A stretch of 64,000 nucleotides of DNA from Pristimantibacillus sp052113225 (GCF_052113225.1 NZ_JBFRCT010000001.1:248001-312000), one strand, 5' to 3'. Positions 35,209-44,618 are shown, numbered from the stretch's first letter. The notes: generated by a model not told the origin, from the letters alone. Made by a program: numbers and translations.

Positions 35209-35260
35209 CGGGCTAGATTTGCTATATTTATTTGAGTTGTGAGAAAGGTAACTTTCTTGC
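35061..35260 (+). promoter_or_regulatory. Attenuator with mutually exclusive pairings before the ABC-F gene
   Basis: The terminator stem pairs AATAAAACAAACC (35094-35106) with GGTTGTTTTATT (35122-35133) and is followed by a T-run. Segment B (35141-35161) can pair around it with segment A (35061-35081). B's core GCAAGAAAGTTAC (35143-35155) is also perfectly complementary over 13 nt to segment C, GTAACTTTCTTGC (35248-35260), which lies 20-30 nt before the ABC-F ribosome site. A-B and B-C pairing exclude each other. Confidence 0.75.
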
Positions 35261-35293
35261 AGCTCTTTATTTATGTACAGGGGGAATTTGTTT

Positions 35294-36772
35294 ATGACAT
35301 TAATTAACGTATCTAACCTCACGTTTGCCCATTATGGCAGCTATGACAATATATTTGAAAATGTAAGCTTCCAAATTGACACCGATTGGAAATTAGGATT
35401 TACCGGCCGGAACGGCAGAGGGAAGACCACATTCATGAATCTGCTGCTTGGCAAGTATGAATACAGCGGTCATATTTCGTCGAGTGTAACCTTTGAATAT
35501 TTTCCATTCCACGTCGAGCATCCGGAGTATCATACCATTGATGTGGTGGAGGAAATTTATCCCGACTATCAGCTCTGGGAGCTGATGCGCGAGCTGACTT
35601 TGCTGAGGGTATCCGACGATGTGCTGTACCGGCCTTTCGAGTCGCTTTCTAACGGAGAACAAACGAAAGTGCTGCTTGCTGCTTTATTCCTGAAGGAGAA
35701 CAGCTTCCTGCTGATCGATGAGCCAACCAACCATCTTGATATGGAGGCAAGGAAGCTGGTCAGCCAATATTTGAACAGCAAAAGCGGCTTTATTCTAGTT
35801 TCTCATGACCGGACATTCCTGGATAATTGCGTCGATCATATCCTGTCCATTAATCGAACGAATATTGAGATTCAGAAGGGTAATTTCTCCGATTGGTGGT
35901 TGAACAAAGAGCGGCAGGATAACTACGAGCTTGGTGAGAATGATAAACTAAGGAAAGATATTAAACGGTTGTCTGATGCGGCCAAACGTACAAATAACTG
36001 GTCAAATGAAGTAGAGAAGAGCAAAAATGGCACAAGAAACTCCGGTTCAAAGGTGGATAAAGGGTACGTTGGCCATAAAGCAGCGAAAATGATGAAACGC
36101 TCAAAATCGATCGAGCAGAGACAGCAATCGGCGATTGATGAGAAGTCCATGCTGCTCAAAAACATTGAAAACTCGGACAGTTTAAAAATTTCACAGCTGG
36201 CTTACCATAAACCTCAATTGGTAGAGCTCGAGCATGTCTCCATTTATTATGGGAAAAAAAGTGTCATCCATGATATCAGCTTCTCGATCGAGCAGGGTGA
36301 ACGAATTGCTATAGCTGGGAAGAACGGTTCAGGTAAATCAAGCCTGATCAAATTAATCAACGGCGAAGATATCCATTACACAGGTACCTTCAGAAAGGGC
36401 AGCCAGCTGAAAATTTCTTATGTATCGCAGGATACTTCGCATTTGCAGGGGAATCTGACCGATTATGCACGAGACCAGGGGATTGATGAGAGTCTCTTTA
36501 AAGCTATACTGCGGAAGCTGGATTTCTCCCGAGTGCAGTTCGAGAAGGATATGTCCTCGTTCAGCGGCGGCCAGAAGAAGAAGGTACTGATCGCGAAGAG
36601 CCTTTGCGAAAAGACGCATTTGCATATTTGGGATGAGCCGCTTAACTTTATTGATGTTATCTCCAGGATGCAGATCGAGGAGCTGCTGCTGGAATATACG
36701 CCTACGATCCTGTTTGTTGAGCATGACCGAGCGTTCTGTGAAAATATAGCGACGAAGATCATTAATCTCTGA
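35294..36772 (+). CDS. ABC-F ribosomal-protection protein, Lsa-like
   Basis: The 492-residue protein has two ABC ATPase domains and no membrane segments. Domain 1 has Walker A GRNGRGKTT (38-46) and signature LSNGEQTKVLL; domain 2 has Walker A GKNGSGKSS and signature FSGGQKKKVLI. A long charged interdomain linker (about residues 195-300) fits the antibiotic-resistance domain of ARE ABC-F proteins. The start region (DTDWKLGFTGRNGRGKTT) resembles Lsa(A), which removes lincosamides, streptogramin A and pleuromutilins from the ribosome. ATG 35294 has GGGGG nine bases upstream. Leader and attenuator upstream point to antibiotic-induced expression. Confidence 0.87.
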   Translation: MTLINVSNLTFAHYGSYDNIFENVSFQIDTDWKLGFTGRNGRGKTTFMNLLLGKYEYSGHISSSVTFEYFPFHVEHPEYHTIDVVEEIYPDYQLWELMRELTLLRVSDDVLYRPFESLSNGEQTKVLLAALFLKENSFLLIDEPTNHLDMEARKLVSQYLNSKSGFILVSHDRTFLDNCVDHILSINRTNIEIQKGNFSDWWLNKERQDNYELGENDKLRKDIKRLSDAAKRTNNWSNEVEKSKNGTRNSGSKVDKGYVGHKAAKMMKRSKSIEQRQQSAIDEKSMLLKNIENSDSLKISQLAYHKPQLVELEHVSIYYGKKSVIHDISFSIEQGERIAIAGKNGSGKSSLIKLINGEDIHYTGTFRKGSQLKISYVSQDTSHLQGNLTDYARDQGIDESLFKAILRKLDFSRVQFEKDMSSFSGGQKKKVLIAKSLCEKTHLHIWDEPLNFIDVISRMQIEELLLEYTPTILFVEHDRAFCENIATKIINL

Positions 36773-36791
36773 TCAAATAAAAGTCCATTAA

Positions 36792-36817
36792 AAAAGCCGC
36801 CCAGTTGGGCGGCTTTT
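36792..36817 (+). terminator. Terminator of the ABC-F gene
   Basis: AAAAGCCGCCCA pairs perfectly with TGGGCGGCTTTT around GT. Confidence 0.88.
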
Positions 36818-36833
36818 GCTGTTAAAAAAGGAT

Positions 36834-36862
36834 TTGCACATTAAAAAGAAAGGTGCTATAGT
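36834..36862 (+). promoter_or_regulatory. Sigma-A promoter of helD
   Basis: TTGCAC (36834-36839) and TATAGT (36857-36862) are 17 bp apart. They are followed by an untranslated leader of about 130 nt in which I see no clear structure. Confidence 0.7.
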
Positions 36863-36998
36863 AAAAGGATCTCTGCATCCCTAAATTACATCGGCATAGT
36901 TATTACATCTTATCTATACTTTAATAATATCATGCAGCGCCGGGGATGTCAAATGTCATTTTCAACAAAATAAGTTTCGAAAAGGAGTGTTCAGGTAA

Positions 36999-39422
36999 AT
37001 GAACAAGAAAGATTGGGAACAAGAGCAGCTAAGGCTTCAGATCGTGTCGGAGAAGCTGCAGGAGAAATTAACGGAATTGGAACCCGAAGTTCTACAACTA
37101 TACGGTCAGGCATCGGAGCTCCGCAAGCATTTCTGGGAGGAAGTAACGGTAAATACAAGTACGGATGAAGACTTCGAAGAATCCTTCTACAGTATCAAGC
37201 AGCAAGCTGCATTGTTATCCGAGAGGGAACGCATCCATCAAAAACGGCTGCAGCAGTGGAAGAGTCTTAATCGGCTCCAAAAGTCTCCTTATTTTGGACG
37301 AATAGACTTTAAAGAGTATGACCTTAATAACACGGAGCAGGTCTATATCGGATTATCTTCATTCCTTGCATCTGACGGGATGGAATTCCTGGTGTATGAC
37401 TGGCGTTCACCTATAGCAAGTCTTTATTATGACCATTCTCCAGGTCCTGCTTCCTATAATACTCCAGGAGGTCAGATTTCAGGAACGATGGAGCTTAAGC
37501 GGCAATACCAGATTCGGGGCAATCAGCTCATTAACTTCTTTGATGCTAGCATTACCATTGGCGATACATTGCTGCAGCAAGCTCTCGGTCAAGGTGCAGA
37601 TGCACAGATGAAAAGTATTGTGGCTACGATTCAGAAGGAGCAGAATGCCATCATTCGTAATGATACGAGCCGCATGTTGATCGTACAAGGGGCTGCCGGC
37701 AGCGGGAAGACATCCGCGGCTTTACAGCGTGTTGCTTACTTGCTGTACAAACACCGTGATCGGCTTAAAGCCGATCAGATCGTTTTATTTTCGCCTAATC
37801 CGATGTTCAACAGCTATGTATCGACCGTACTGCCAGAGCTTGGTGAAGAAAATATGCAGCAAACAACGTTCCAGGAATATCTTGCGTTTTGGCTGGGATC
37901 AACGATGAAGGTTGAAGATCCGTTTGACCAAATGGAATATGTTCTAACGATGCAGAATGAAGAAGGATACGAGGCAAGAGTAGAGGGGATTCGCTACAAG
38001 GCATCGGAAGACTTCCTTCTAGTGCTTCGCAACTACGCAGAGTGGCTCAGCAAGGAAGGGATGTTATTTAAGGGGATCAGGCTTCAGGATCGTGACCTCA
38101 TCACCGCAGAGCAAATGAAAGAACAATTCTATAGCTATGATCCTTCAATCCGCCTTGCTAACCGAGTTGAGAAGTTACAGGAATGGCTGCTTAGTGAGCT
38201 GAAGATCATCGCACGTAAAGAGAAGAAGATGGATTGGGTTTCGGAAGAGCTTGATTATCTGGACAATGAGCAGTATGTCGAAGCATACAATAAGCTTCTC
38301 AAGACGGTTCAACGTGATGAAGAACTGTTTGAAGCAGCCGAGCGATATGCTGCGGTACATGATCGAATCCACAATTTTGAAAATATTGGTGAAGATAATG
38401 TTTTCGACTTTGCTGATCAGCAAGTTGACTTGCTTCGTCAGATGATCGTGAAGGAGCATTTTAAGCCGCTGCGGCGGAAGGTGAAGCGATTGAAGTTTAT
38501 CGATATGAATGGGCTGTACTCGCAGCTGTTTGGTGAGGAGTCTGAATATCGTGAGATGGCAGGAGCTGAAGTTCCATCATGTTGGTCGGAAATGAGTGAG
38601 CAGACCAAAGATAAGTTGAATAAACGTGAGTTGTTCTATGAGGATGCGACTCCATATCTATTCTTGAAGGAGCTGATCGAGGGTTCGAGAACGAATACGA
38701 TCGTGCGGCATATCTTCGTGGATGAAGGCCAGGATTATTCACCATTCCAATATGCATTCCTGAAGAGACTGTTTCCTAATGCCCGGATGACTGTACTCGG
38801 AGACTTCGGTCAAGCGATATTCACCCAATCCACCTTGCTTCAAGGAGGAGACTCTCCACTTAATAAGCTGTACGGTGAAGCAGAAACGACCTTGATTCCA
38901 CTTCTGCGAAGCTACCGTTCAACGCAGGAAAATGTGGAGTTTACGCGTTCTATGCTGCCAGGTGGAGAGGAGATTATTCCATTTAATCGGAGCGGCAGCA
39001 AGCCATTAATTCAATCATCGAACAGCCAAGAGGAACGCTTGAAGCAAATTGCGAAAGATTTAGCTGATTTTAAGGCAGAAGGCTTTGGATCAATTGCCAT
39101 CATTACGAAGACCGCAGAGGAAAGCAGTGAGGCTTATGAAAGTCTGAGCTCTATGGGCTGCGAAGGAATCCGGCTTACGACAAAAGAAACCCTTACCTTC
39201 GAAACCGGTATCATGGTGATCCCGGCTTACCTGGCTAAGGGTGTGGAATTTGATGCTGTCTTGATTTACGATGCTTCATCACATACGTACAACCGGGAAA
39301 GTGAGCGCAAGCTTTTCTATACGGCTTGTACACGAGCAATGCACCGTCTCCATCTCTATATAACTGGAGAGTGGACGCTGTATCTTGACACCATTGATAT
39401 GCATTTGTATGAAGCTCGTTAA
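36999..39422 (+). CDS. helD: RNA polymerase recycling motor HelD
   Basis: The 807-residue UvrD-like ATPase has an N-terminal coiled-coil arm (residues about 1-95, rich in charged heptads) that in HelD enters the RNA polymerase secondary channel. It also has a superfamily 1 helicase core with Walker A GAAGSGKTS (about 231-239), Walker B-type FVDEGQDYS and a C-terminal FYTACTRAMHRL motif. HelD frees stalled polymerase, and actinobacterial relatives give rifampicin tolerance. The gene directly follows an ABC-F resistance gene but has its own promoter. Its stop overlaps the convergent LysR gene by four bases. Confidence 0.92.
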   Translation: MNKKDWEQEQLRLQIVSEKLQEKLTELEPEVLQLYGQASELRKHFWEEVTVNTSTDEDFEESFYSIKQQAALLSERERIHQKRLQQWKSLNRLQKSPYFGRIDFKEYDLNNTEQVYIGLSSFLASDGMEFLVYDWRSPIASLYYDHSPGPASYNTPGGQISGTMELKRQYQIRGNQLINFFDASITIGDTLLQQALGQGADAQMKSIVATIQKEQNAIIRNDTSRMLIVQGAAGSGKTSAALQRVAYLLYKHRDRLKADQIVLFSPNPMFNSYVSTVLPELGEENMQQTTFQEYLAFWLGSTMKVEDPFDQMEYVLTMQNEEGYEARVEGIRYKASEDFLLVLRNYAEWLSKEGMLFKGIRLQDRDLITAEQMKEQFYSYDPSIRLANRVEKLQEWLLSELKIIARKEKKMDWVSEELDYLDNEQYVEAYNKLLKTVQRDEELFEAAERYAAVHDRIHNFENIGEDNVFDFADQQVDLLRQMIVKEHFKPLRRKVKRLKFIDMNGLYSQLFGEESEYREMAGAEVPSCWSEMSEQTKDKLNKRELFYEDATPYLFLKELIEGSRTNTIVRHIFVDEGQDYSPFQYAFLKRLFPNARMTVLGDFGQAIFTQSTLLQGGDSPLNKLYGEAETTLIPLLRSYRSTQENVEFTRSMLPGGEEIIPFNRSGSKPLIQSSNSQEERLKQIAKDLADFKAEGFGSIAIITKTAEESSEAYESLSSMGCEGIRLTTKETLTFETGIMVIPAYLAKGVEFDAVLIYDASSHTYNRESERKLFYTACTRAMHRLHLYITGEWTLYLDTIDMHLYEAR

Positions 39423-40306
39423 GGAGTATCAGCCTTCGCAAGTTCAGCGAAGTATTGAATGGTACAGTCCCGGAATGAGGTTGCTGCCTGAGTCAAATAA
39501 CGTCCTTTTGGCCAATGAAGGGATATCGATCGTTCACAATAACCTTCCTTTAACGGGATTGTAACCACATCTGCTCCTGTTGATCCTCCCCAAGTAATGG
39601 CCGGAAGAAAGGCAACACCTTGCCCTGCTCGTATAAGTCCACGGACAGTCGCAGGATCATCACTTTCAAATTGAATATGCGGAGTGAAGCCGGCAAGCCG
39701 GCAGAAAGCATCTGTTGTCTCCCGTAGAGACTTGCCAGGAGGAAGGCTAATGAATCTTTCCTCCTTCAGGTCCTCTAAGCTGATGTACTCACGTTTCGCA
39801 TAACGATGCTCAGAGGGGAGGGCGACTACAATGGCCTCCTTAAGCAGGGAGACGGAGTTGCATCCAGGTGGTGGATTAGCGCCGTCCGATAGGCAGAGAT
39901 CAAATTCATAAGCATAATCATTTGGCAAAGCATGCTGGAGCAGATGAAACTGCGTATCCGGCTTTTCCTTGCGGTATTCGGCTAGCAGGCCGGGAAGCAG
40001 GTGAGAAGATACTCGTACATCAAGTGTAATAAACTCCGAGGCCGCTTCTGTTAAATCCTTGAGTTCCCGCTGTCCATCTTCTAGAGCCTGCAGAGCAATG
40101 TCGACTTTGCTTAGAAAATGCCTGCCATGCTCATTAAGACGAATCGCTTTGCTTGTCCGCTCGAACAGCTTTACCCCTAATTCAGACTCGAGGGACGCAA
40201 TCATTTTGCTAAGAGCTGGCTGCGAGATATGGAGACGCTGCGCAGCTTGCGTCATATGCTCCATTCGAGCAGCCATTTGAAAATATTTTAACTGAAGCAG
40301 TTCCAT
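39419..40306 (-). CDS. LysR-family transcriptional regulator
   Basis: The roughly 295-residue protein has an N-terminal winged helix (residues 1-60; LKYFQMAARMEHMTQAAQRL, recognition helix SQPALSKMIASLE) and a C-terminal LysR substrate-binding domain (about 90-290). ATG 40306 is preferred over the GTG two codons earlier; neither has a strong ribosome site. It is divergent from the carboxylesterase/TSUP operon. Inverted ATAAC/GTTAT repeats in the spacer are probable binding sites, and it likely activates that operon. Confidence 0.88.
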   Translation of the reverse strand: MELLQLKYFQMAARMEHMTQAAQRLHISQPALSKMIASLESELGVKLFERTSKAIRLNEHGRHFLSKVDIALQALEDGQRELKDLTEAASEFITLDVRVSSHLLPGLLAEYRKEKPDTQFHLLQHALPNDYAYEFDLCLSDGANPPPGCNSVSLLKEAIVVALPSEHRYAKREYISLEDLKEERFISLPPGKSLRETTDAFCRLAGFTPHIQFESDDPATVRGLIRAGQGVAFLPAITWGGSTGADVVTIPLKEGYCERSISLHWPKGRYLTQAATSFRDCTIQYFAELAKADTP

Positions 40307-40331
40307 TGTCACATCACAGCTTTCTATTTTG

Positions 40332-40360
40332 TCATAACCTATAAGTTATGTATGTTATGA
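40332..40360. promoter_or_regulatory. LysR-type operator candidates
   Basis: CATAAC (40333-40338) is inverted at GTTATG (40345-40350) and again at GTTATG (40354-40359). Overlapping dyads of this kind at the start of a LysR-divergent spacer are typical recognition and activation sites. Confidence 0.6.
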
Positions 40361-40434
40361 ATTAATATATATTAGGCTTTATCAATTCTCAAGACTATAA
40401 TGATCTCATCAGACAAGATGGGAGCAACGTTCAA

Positions 40435-41910
40435 GTGATCATACAAACCTCATCAGGGAAAGTAAAAGGTGTTCAATTAAAGGACGCTTATGTGTTTAGA
40501 GGTATTCCTTATGCAGCACCACCAGTAGGTGAGCTTAGATTTATGCCCCCGGTTCCTCCATTATCATGGGAGGGAATAAGGGAGTGTGATTGCTTTGGTC
40601 CTATTGCTCATCAGAGACATGATCCGAATACCTTTTTGCCCGAGCTAACGCATTCGGAAGACTGCTTGAATTTAAATGTCTGGACTACTGGTGATCATGG
40701 CCAACCACGTCCGGTAATTGTCTATATCCATGGCGGCGGATTTATAGGCGGCAAAGGGGCGGAATGTGATGGTGCCCGCTATGCGGCAGAGGATGATTTC
40801 GTCTATGTGTCGATTAACTATCGTCTTGGTGCTCTAGGTTTTCTTTATTTAGGGGAGCTGCTTGGAGAGGAATACAGTACCTCAGGCAATAACGGAATGC
40901 TGGATATTATTGCTGCCCTTCATTGGGTACAAACGAATATTGCAGCCTTTGGTGGAGATCCACATCGTGTAACAGTTATTGGCAATTCGGCTGGTGCGAA
41001 ATGTACGTCAACGCTCTATACGATGAAGGAAGCGGAGGGGCTGTTCCATAAAGCGATTGCTCAAAGTGGTGCAACACAGTCCATACGCGATACGCATACG
41101 GCTGGAGTGACGACAACAAGGCTGCTTGAAGCCTTGAATTTGCAGCCAAGTGAAGCTGGTGAACTACTGAGGATGCCTGCCGAAGAACTAATCGAGGCAC
41201 AGGGGAAGGTTGGGCCGGATACGTCCAGAAATCTGCATATGTTTGGACCGGTGTCGGATGGCGTCCTCATTCCAGTTGATCCGTTGGCCTCCATTCAAAA
41301 AGCGGCTAATCTTCCTCCTTTACTAATTGGAACAAATGAAGACGAGGCTGCTATGTTTATTTTCTATGACCCAGGTCTTCAGAAGCCTGATCCTGGTACA
41401 ATAGGGAGATTGTTTGGGGAAAATCAGTTGATCGTATGGGAGTCCTTCTTCCAATATTCTCAGACCATGCCAATAGACAAAGCGTGGTGTAAAACGTTGA
41501 CGGAGCATCTGTATACGATTGGCTGTTTGCAATTAGCTAACGCCATTGCTGACACAGGCTCTCCAGTATGGGTTTATCGGCTGCAATATGGGGGCAGTCT
41601 TGGCGCCGCTCATGGGTATGAAGGAAGTTTAATTCATTATATAGAGAATCCTGAACGCGAAATAGAAGTGGATACAACGGACCCGTATTACGTCGCTGAA
41701 GAAGGGCGGGAGCTAGCCCAGAGCATGCGTGCGGCCTGGAACGCTTTTATTCGAGAAGGGGCTCCCAACGCAACCTTATTGCCTGAATGGCCGGTTTATG
41801 GAGATAGTCATTCGATGATGGTGCTTGATTTGGTCAGCGCTGCCAAGGAAGATCCTTCGCCACCAAACGGTGTTGCCTGTTCACATCAGGTATGGAGGGC
41901 TGAAGGATGA
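40435..41910 (+). CDS. Type B carboxylesterase (PnbA-like)
   Basis: The 491-residue protein has the carboxylesterase B fold. The start pattern is GxVxGxxLxxxYxFRGIPYAxPPxGELRF, EDCLNLNVW is at about 75, the oxyanion loop is YIHGGGF (97-103) and the nucleophile elbow is GNSAGA with Ser185. The catalytic His is probably in AHGYE near residue 389. B. subtilis PnbA is the best known relative. GTG 40435 has GGGAG ten bases upstream. The 3' end overlaps the TSUP gene by ATGA. The natural ester substrate is unknown. Confidence 0.9.
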   Translation: MIIQTSSGKVKGVQLKDAYVFRGIPYAAPPVGELRFMPPVPPLSWEGIRECDCFGPIAHQRHDPNTFLPELTHSEDCLNLNVWTTGDHGQPRPVIVYIHGGGFIGGKGAECDGARYAAEDDFVYVSINYRLGALGFLYLGELLGEEYSTSGNNGMLDIIAALHWVQTNIAAFGGDPHRVTVIGNSAGAKCTSTLYTMKEAEGLFHKAIAQSGATQSIRDTHTAGVTTTRLLEALNLQPSEAGELLRMPAEELIEAQGKVGPDTSRNLHMFGPVSDGVLIPVDPLASIQKAANLPPLLIGTNEDEAAMFIFYDPGLQKPDPGTIGRLFGENQLIVWESFFQYSQTMPIDKAWCKTLTEHLYTIGCLQLANAIADTGSPVWVYRLQYGGSLGAAHGYEGSLIHYIENPEREIEVDTTDPYYVAEEGRELAQSMRAAWNAFIREGAPNATLLPEWPVYGDSHSMMVLDLVSAAKEDPSPPNGVACSHQVWRAEG

Positions 41911-42671
41911 TGCTTGTCGAAGTTGCAGCTACGATGCTGCTGCTTGGTCTGCTGCTTGGGTTCGTTGGAGCAGGCGGATCGGGCTTTATTATAGCGATTC
42001 TAACCGTTGCGTTTGGTTATCCCATTCATACCGCTTTGGGTACAGCACTAGCTGCCATGTTCTTTTCTTCCTTATCCGGTTCAATCAGTCATTATCGTGA
42101 AGGCAATATGATTCTGAAGACGGGAGCCATCGTTGGACTTGCAGGAGCACTTGGCGCTTGGATCAGCTCTAGCTGGTCCTCTTTTATTCCAGCGGATAAA
42201 TTAGGGTGGATGACTTCGGGAATGCTGTTTACCTCCGGGCTTGCTCTATGGTTCAGGATGGTGCATCAAGCTAAACATGCAGGCAAAGAGGCTGCCGCTC
42301 CGATGAGGACGAATGGGTGGAAGTTCTATCTGTCTGCAGCCTCCATTGGTCTCGTTACTGGGGCGTTGTCCGGGTTGTTTGGAATCGGCTCAACACCATT
42401 TATTCAGCTTGGACTGATGCTTATTCTTGGTTTGTCGATGAGATTTGCTGCAGGCACAACGATGCTCGTCATTATTCCTATTGCACTTGCCGGGGGAGCG
42501 GGTTATTACTCCGTGGGGTATTTAGATATTCAGCTGCTGATCGCCGTCGTAATCGGAACCATGTTCGGATCTTATATTGGGGCTAAGTTCACGAAGCGTG
42601 TACCAGCCCTTATGCTCAAGACCTGCATGGTGCTGACACCAATGCTTGGCGCAGCGATTTTGCTGATCTAG
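41907..42671 (+). CDS. TauE/SafE (TSUP) family anion exporter
   Basis: The 254-residue protein has about eight hydrophobic segments and the two TSUP repeats (GLLLGFVGAGGSGFI near residue 15, and GALSGLFGIGSTPFIQLGLML near 150). The family moves sulfite, sulfoacetate or organic acids. It is translationally coupled to the carboxylesterase, so it may export the acid released by that enzyme; this is inferred from gene order. Confidence 0.87.
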   Translation: MMLVEVAATMLLLGLLLGFVGAGGSGFIIAILTVAFGYPIHTALGTALAAMFFSSLSGSISHYREGNMILKTGAIVGLAGALGAWISSSWSSFIPADKLGWMTSGMLFTSGLALWFRMVHQAKHAGKEAAAPMRTNGWKFYLSAASIGLVTGALSGLFGIGSTPFIQLGLMLILGLSMRFAAGTTMLVIIPIALAGGAGYYSVGYLDIQLLIAVVIGTMFGSYIGAKFTKRVPALMLKTCMVLTPMLGAAILLI

Positions 42672-42740
42672 TCATTTGGGAAGGAATAGTCAGTCTAACA
42701 GCGAACTTTTAATTTAGTCATTAAAGAGGAGGCGGTTAGC

Positions 42741-43265
42741 ATGAGCATGGACACGGCTTTGCTGGTGATTGATGTACAAGCAGGGATGTTTCCGGACGAT
42801 TATCCCGTATTTGCGGGAGAGAAGCTGTTAGAGCATATACAAGAGCTCCTTGCAAAAGCGCGGGCACATCAGGTTCCGATCATTTATATTCAGCATAATG
42901 AAGGCGCTGGAGAGCCTCTCGAATCAGGTACTCCCGGTTGGGAGATTCATTCTTCAATTGCGCCGGAAGAACAGGATACAGTTGTTCAAAAGACTAGGCC
43001 TAACTCGTTCTATGAGACAAATCTTCAGCAGATCCTTGAGGCAAAAGGGATTAAGCATCTTATCCTTACCGGCATTCAGACAGATATGTGCGTGGATGGA
43101 ACCTGTAGAGGAGCATGTGAGCTCGGTTATGAAGTTACTGTTGTCAAGGACGCTCACAGCACATGGGGAAATGATACGATCAGTGCCGCTCAAATCATTG
43201 AGCAGTATAATGAGCAATTTGCAACAATTGCAGCCGTACAAGAAACGGCAGCCATTATATTTTAA
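42741..43265 (+). CDS. Cysteine hydrolase of the isochorismatase superfamily
   Basis: The 174-residue protein has the full catalytic triad: Asp11 (LLVIDVQAGMF), Lys84 (VVQKTRPNSF) and Cys117 (GIQTDMCVDGT). It is therefore a real cysteine hydrolase, probably an amidase of the nicotinamidase or ureidoacrylate type, unlike the related protein at 19416. AGAGGAGGCG lies before the ATG. It is 70 bp after the TSUP gene and 34 bp before the esterase gene, so it may belong to the same transcript. Confidence 0.87.
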   Translation: MSMDTALLVIDVQAGMFPDDYPVFAGEKLLEHIQELLAKARAHQVPIIYIQHNEGAGEPLESGTPGWEIHSSIAPEEQDTVVQKTRPNSFYETNLQQILEAKGIKHLILTGIQTDMCVDGTCRGACELGYEVTVVKDAHSTWGNDTISAAQIIEQYNEQFATIAAVQETAAIIF

Positions 43266-43298
43266 TGAGATCATAACTTGTATTAAGGGAGAGCACTG

Positions 43299-44264
43299 AT
43301 GGGTTATATCGATGAGGTCACGAAAGACTTGTATAACTATATGCCGCCATTAACGGGAAAAGATGATCTGGATGCGTTCTGGAAGGCAACGTTAGAGCAA
43401 GCAATGGAAGTTCCTTTGCACCCTGAACGGACAGAAGTGGCTTATCCAAGCAAACATGTGAAGGTTTACGATATCTCGTATAACGGTATGGATGAGACAA
43501 GAATTCATGGTTGGCTTATTGTTCCGACTTTTTTGAAGGAAGCTTCTTATCCTTGTCTCATTCATTATCATGGCTTCACGGGGAGCCGGGGAGAGCCTTC
43601 TGAGCTTATGCATTGGGCAATGATGGGAATGGCTGTCTTATCAGTGGATTGCCGGGATCAAGGCGGGCCAACGGGGAATAGTGCCAGTTATTCGCATGGA
43701 TTCCTCTCGAATGTGGCAAGTAAAGGCGTTCAGAACAAATGGGAGTACTACTACCGTTATGTGTACATGGATTCCTTGAAAGCAATCGATTTCGCCTGCG
43801 CACAAGCCGAGATCGATCCGGGGAAAATCATCATTGAAGGTGGCAGTCAAGGCGGCGCGATTGGTATGGCTGTCGCAGCTCTGGATGATCGACCTAAGGC
43901 TGCATTGGTAGATGTGCCAAGCAACAGCAACTTGGTAAGCCGGATTGAAGGCAATCACGGCGCTTTTGGAGCGGTAGCGGAATTTTTGAAGAGACATCCA
44001 GATCAGACCGATCTTGTACTCGATAACCTAAGTTACTTTGATACCATGAACCTGGCCGACCGGATTACTTGCCCAGTTCTGGCCTCAGTAGCGCTCAAGG
44101 ACGAGACATGTCCGGCACAAATGTACTTTGCTACCTATAACCGAATTCAGAGCAAGAAGGAGATCATCATCTATCCGTTTAACGGGCACGAGGGCGGAGG
44201 AGCAAGACAGACCGAAGTGAAGCTGGCTTATCTTGCGAAGCATTTTGGGGATTGGTACGAGTGA
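43299..44264 (+). CDS. Acetylxylan esterase / cephalosporin-C deacetylase family
   Basis: The 321-residue alpha/beta hydrolase is close to the usual length of B. subtilis Cah (318). It shows the CE7 pattern: the RGQ-like loop is CRDQGGPTGN (about 118-127), the nucleophile is Ser183 in GGSQGG, the Asp is in ALKDETCP and the His is in NGHEGGG. It removes acetyl groups from xylo-oligosaccharides or similar small esters in the cytoplasm. There is no signal peptide. It is followed immediately by a broken inositol monophosphatase gene that overlaps its stop codon. Confidence 0.9.
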   Translation: MGYIDEVTKDLYNYMPPLTGKDDLDAFWKATLEQAMEVPLHPERTEVAYPSKHVKVYDISYNGMDETRIHGWLIVPTFLKEASYPCLIHYHGFTGSRGEPSELMHWAMMGMAVLSVDCRDQGGPTGNSASYSHGFLSNVASKGVQNKWEYYYRYVYMDSLKAIDFACAQAEIDPGKIIIEGGSQGGAIGMAVAALDDRPKAALVDVPSNSNLVSRIEGNHGAFGAVAEFLKRHPDQTDLVLDNLSYFDTMNLADRITCPVLASVALKDETCPAQMYFATYNRIQSKKEIIIYPFNGHEGGGARQTEVKLAYLAKHFGDWYE

Positions 44265-44618
44265 TGCAAAATATCATTAACATCGCCCAAAAAGTTGCGA
44301 TTCAAGCTGCCAAAGACGCAGGAGAGCTAATCAAACATTATTATTCCAAAGATAAACAAGTGGTAGAAAAGGGTGATCCGCCTCTGGGCTCCTACGATTC
44401 AATGGTGTATGCTCGCGCGAGGTGATTTGGATGGTATCATCCTTTACAATTCCGAAGGCGATGATCTTTATGCGGGATTGTTAATGGCCAAAGAAACCGG
44501 CGCTATCATTATGGATTTCCAAGGAGAAAGCTTTGAAGGCATGCATCCGGAGCCATACATTATTGCTTGTCATCCTGCGTACAAGCAAGAGTTCCTTAAC
44601 TTAGTTAGTCAACAATAA
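44264..44618 (+). pseudogene. Inositol monophosphatase family, deleted and frameshifted
   Basis: An N-terminal piece (44264-44425; KVAIQAAKDAGELIKHYYS, then VVEKGD) matches the start of inositol-monophosphatase-like proteins and ends at a TGA. A C-terminal piece in another frame (about 44411-44618; ARGDLDGIILYNSEGDDLYAG) matches the family end, including the GMHPEPYIIACHP tail. The metal-binding core (the DxxDGT and WDxAAG regions; only an altered LYAGLLMAKETGA is left of the latter) is missing, so about 150-180 codons have been lost together with a frame change. Confidence 0.8.
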
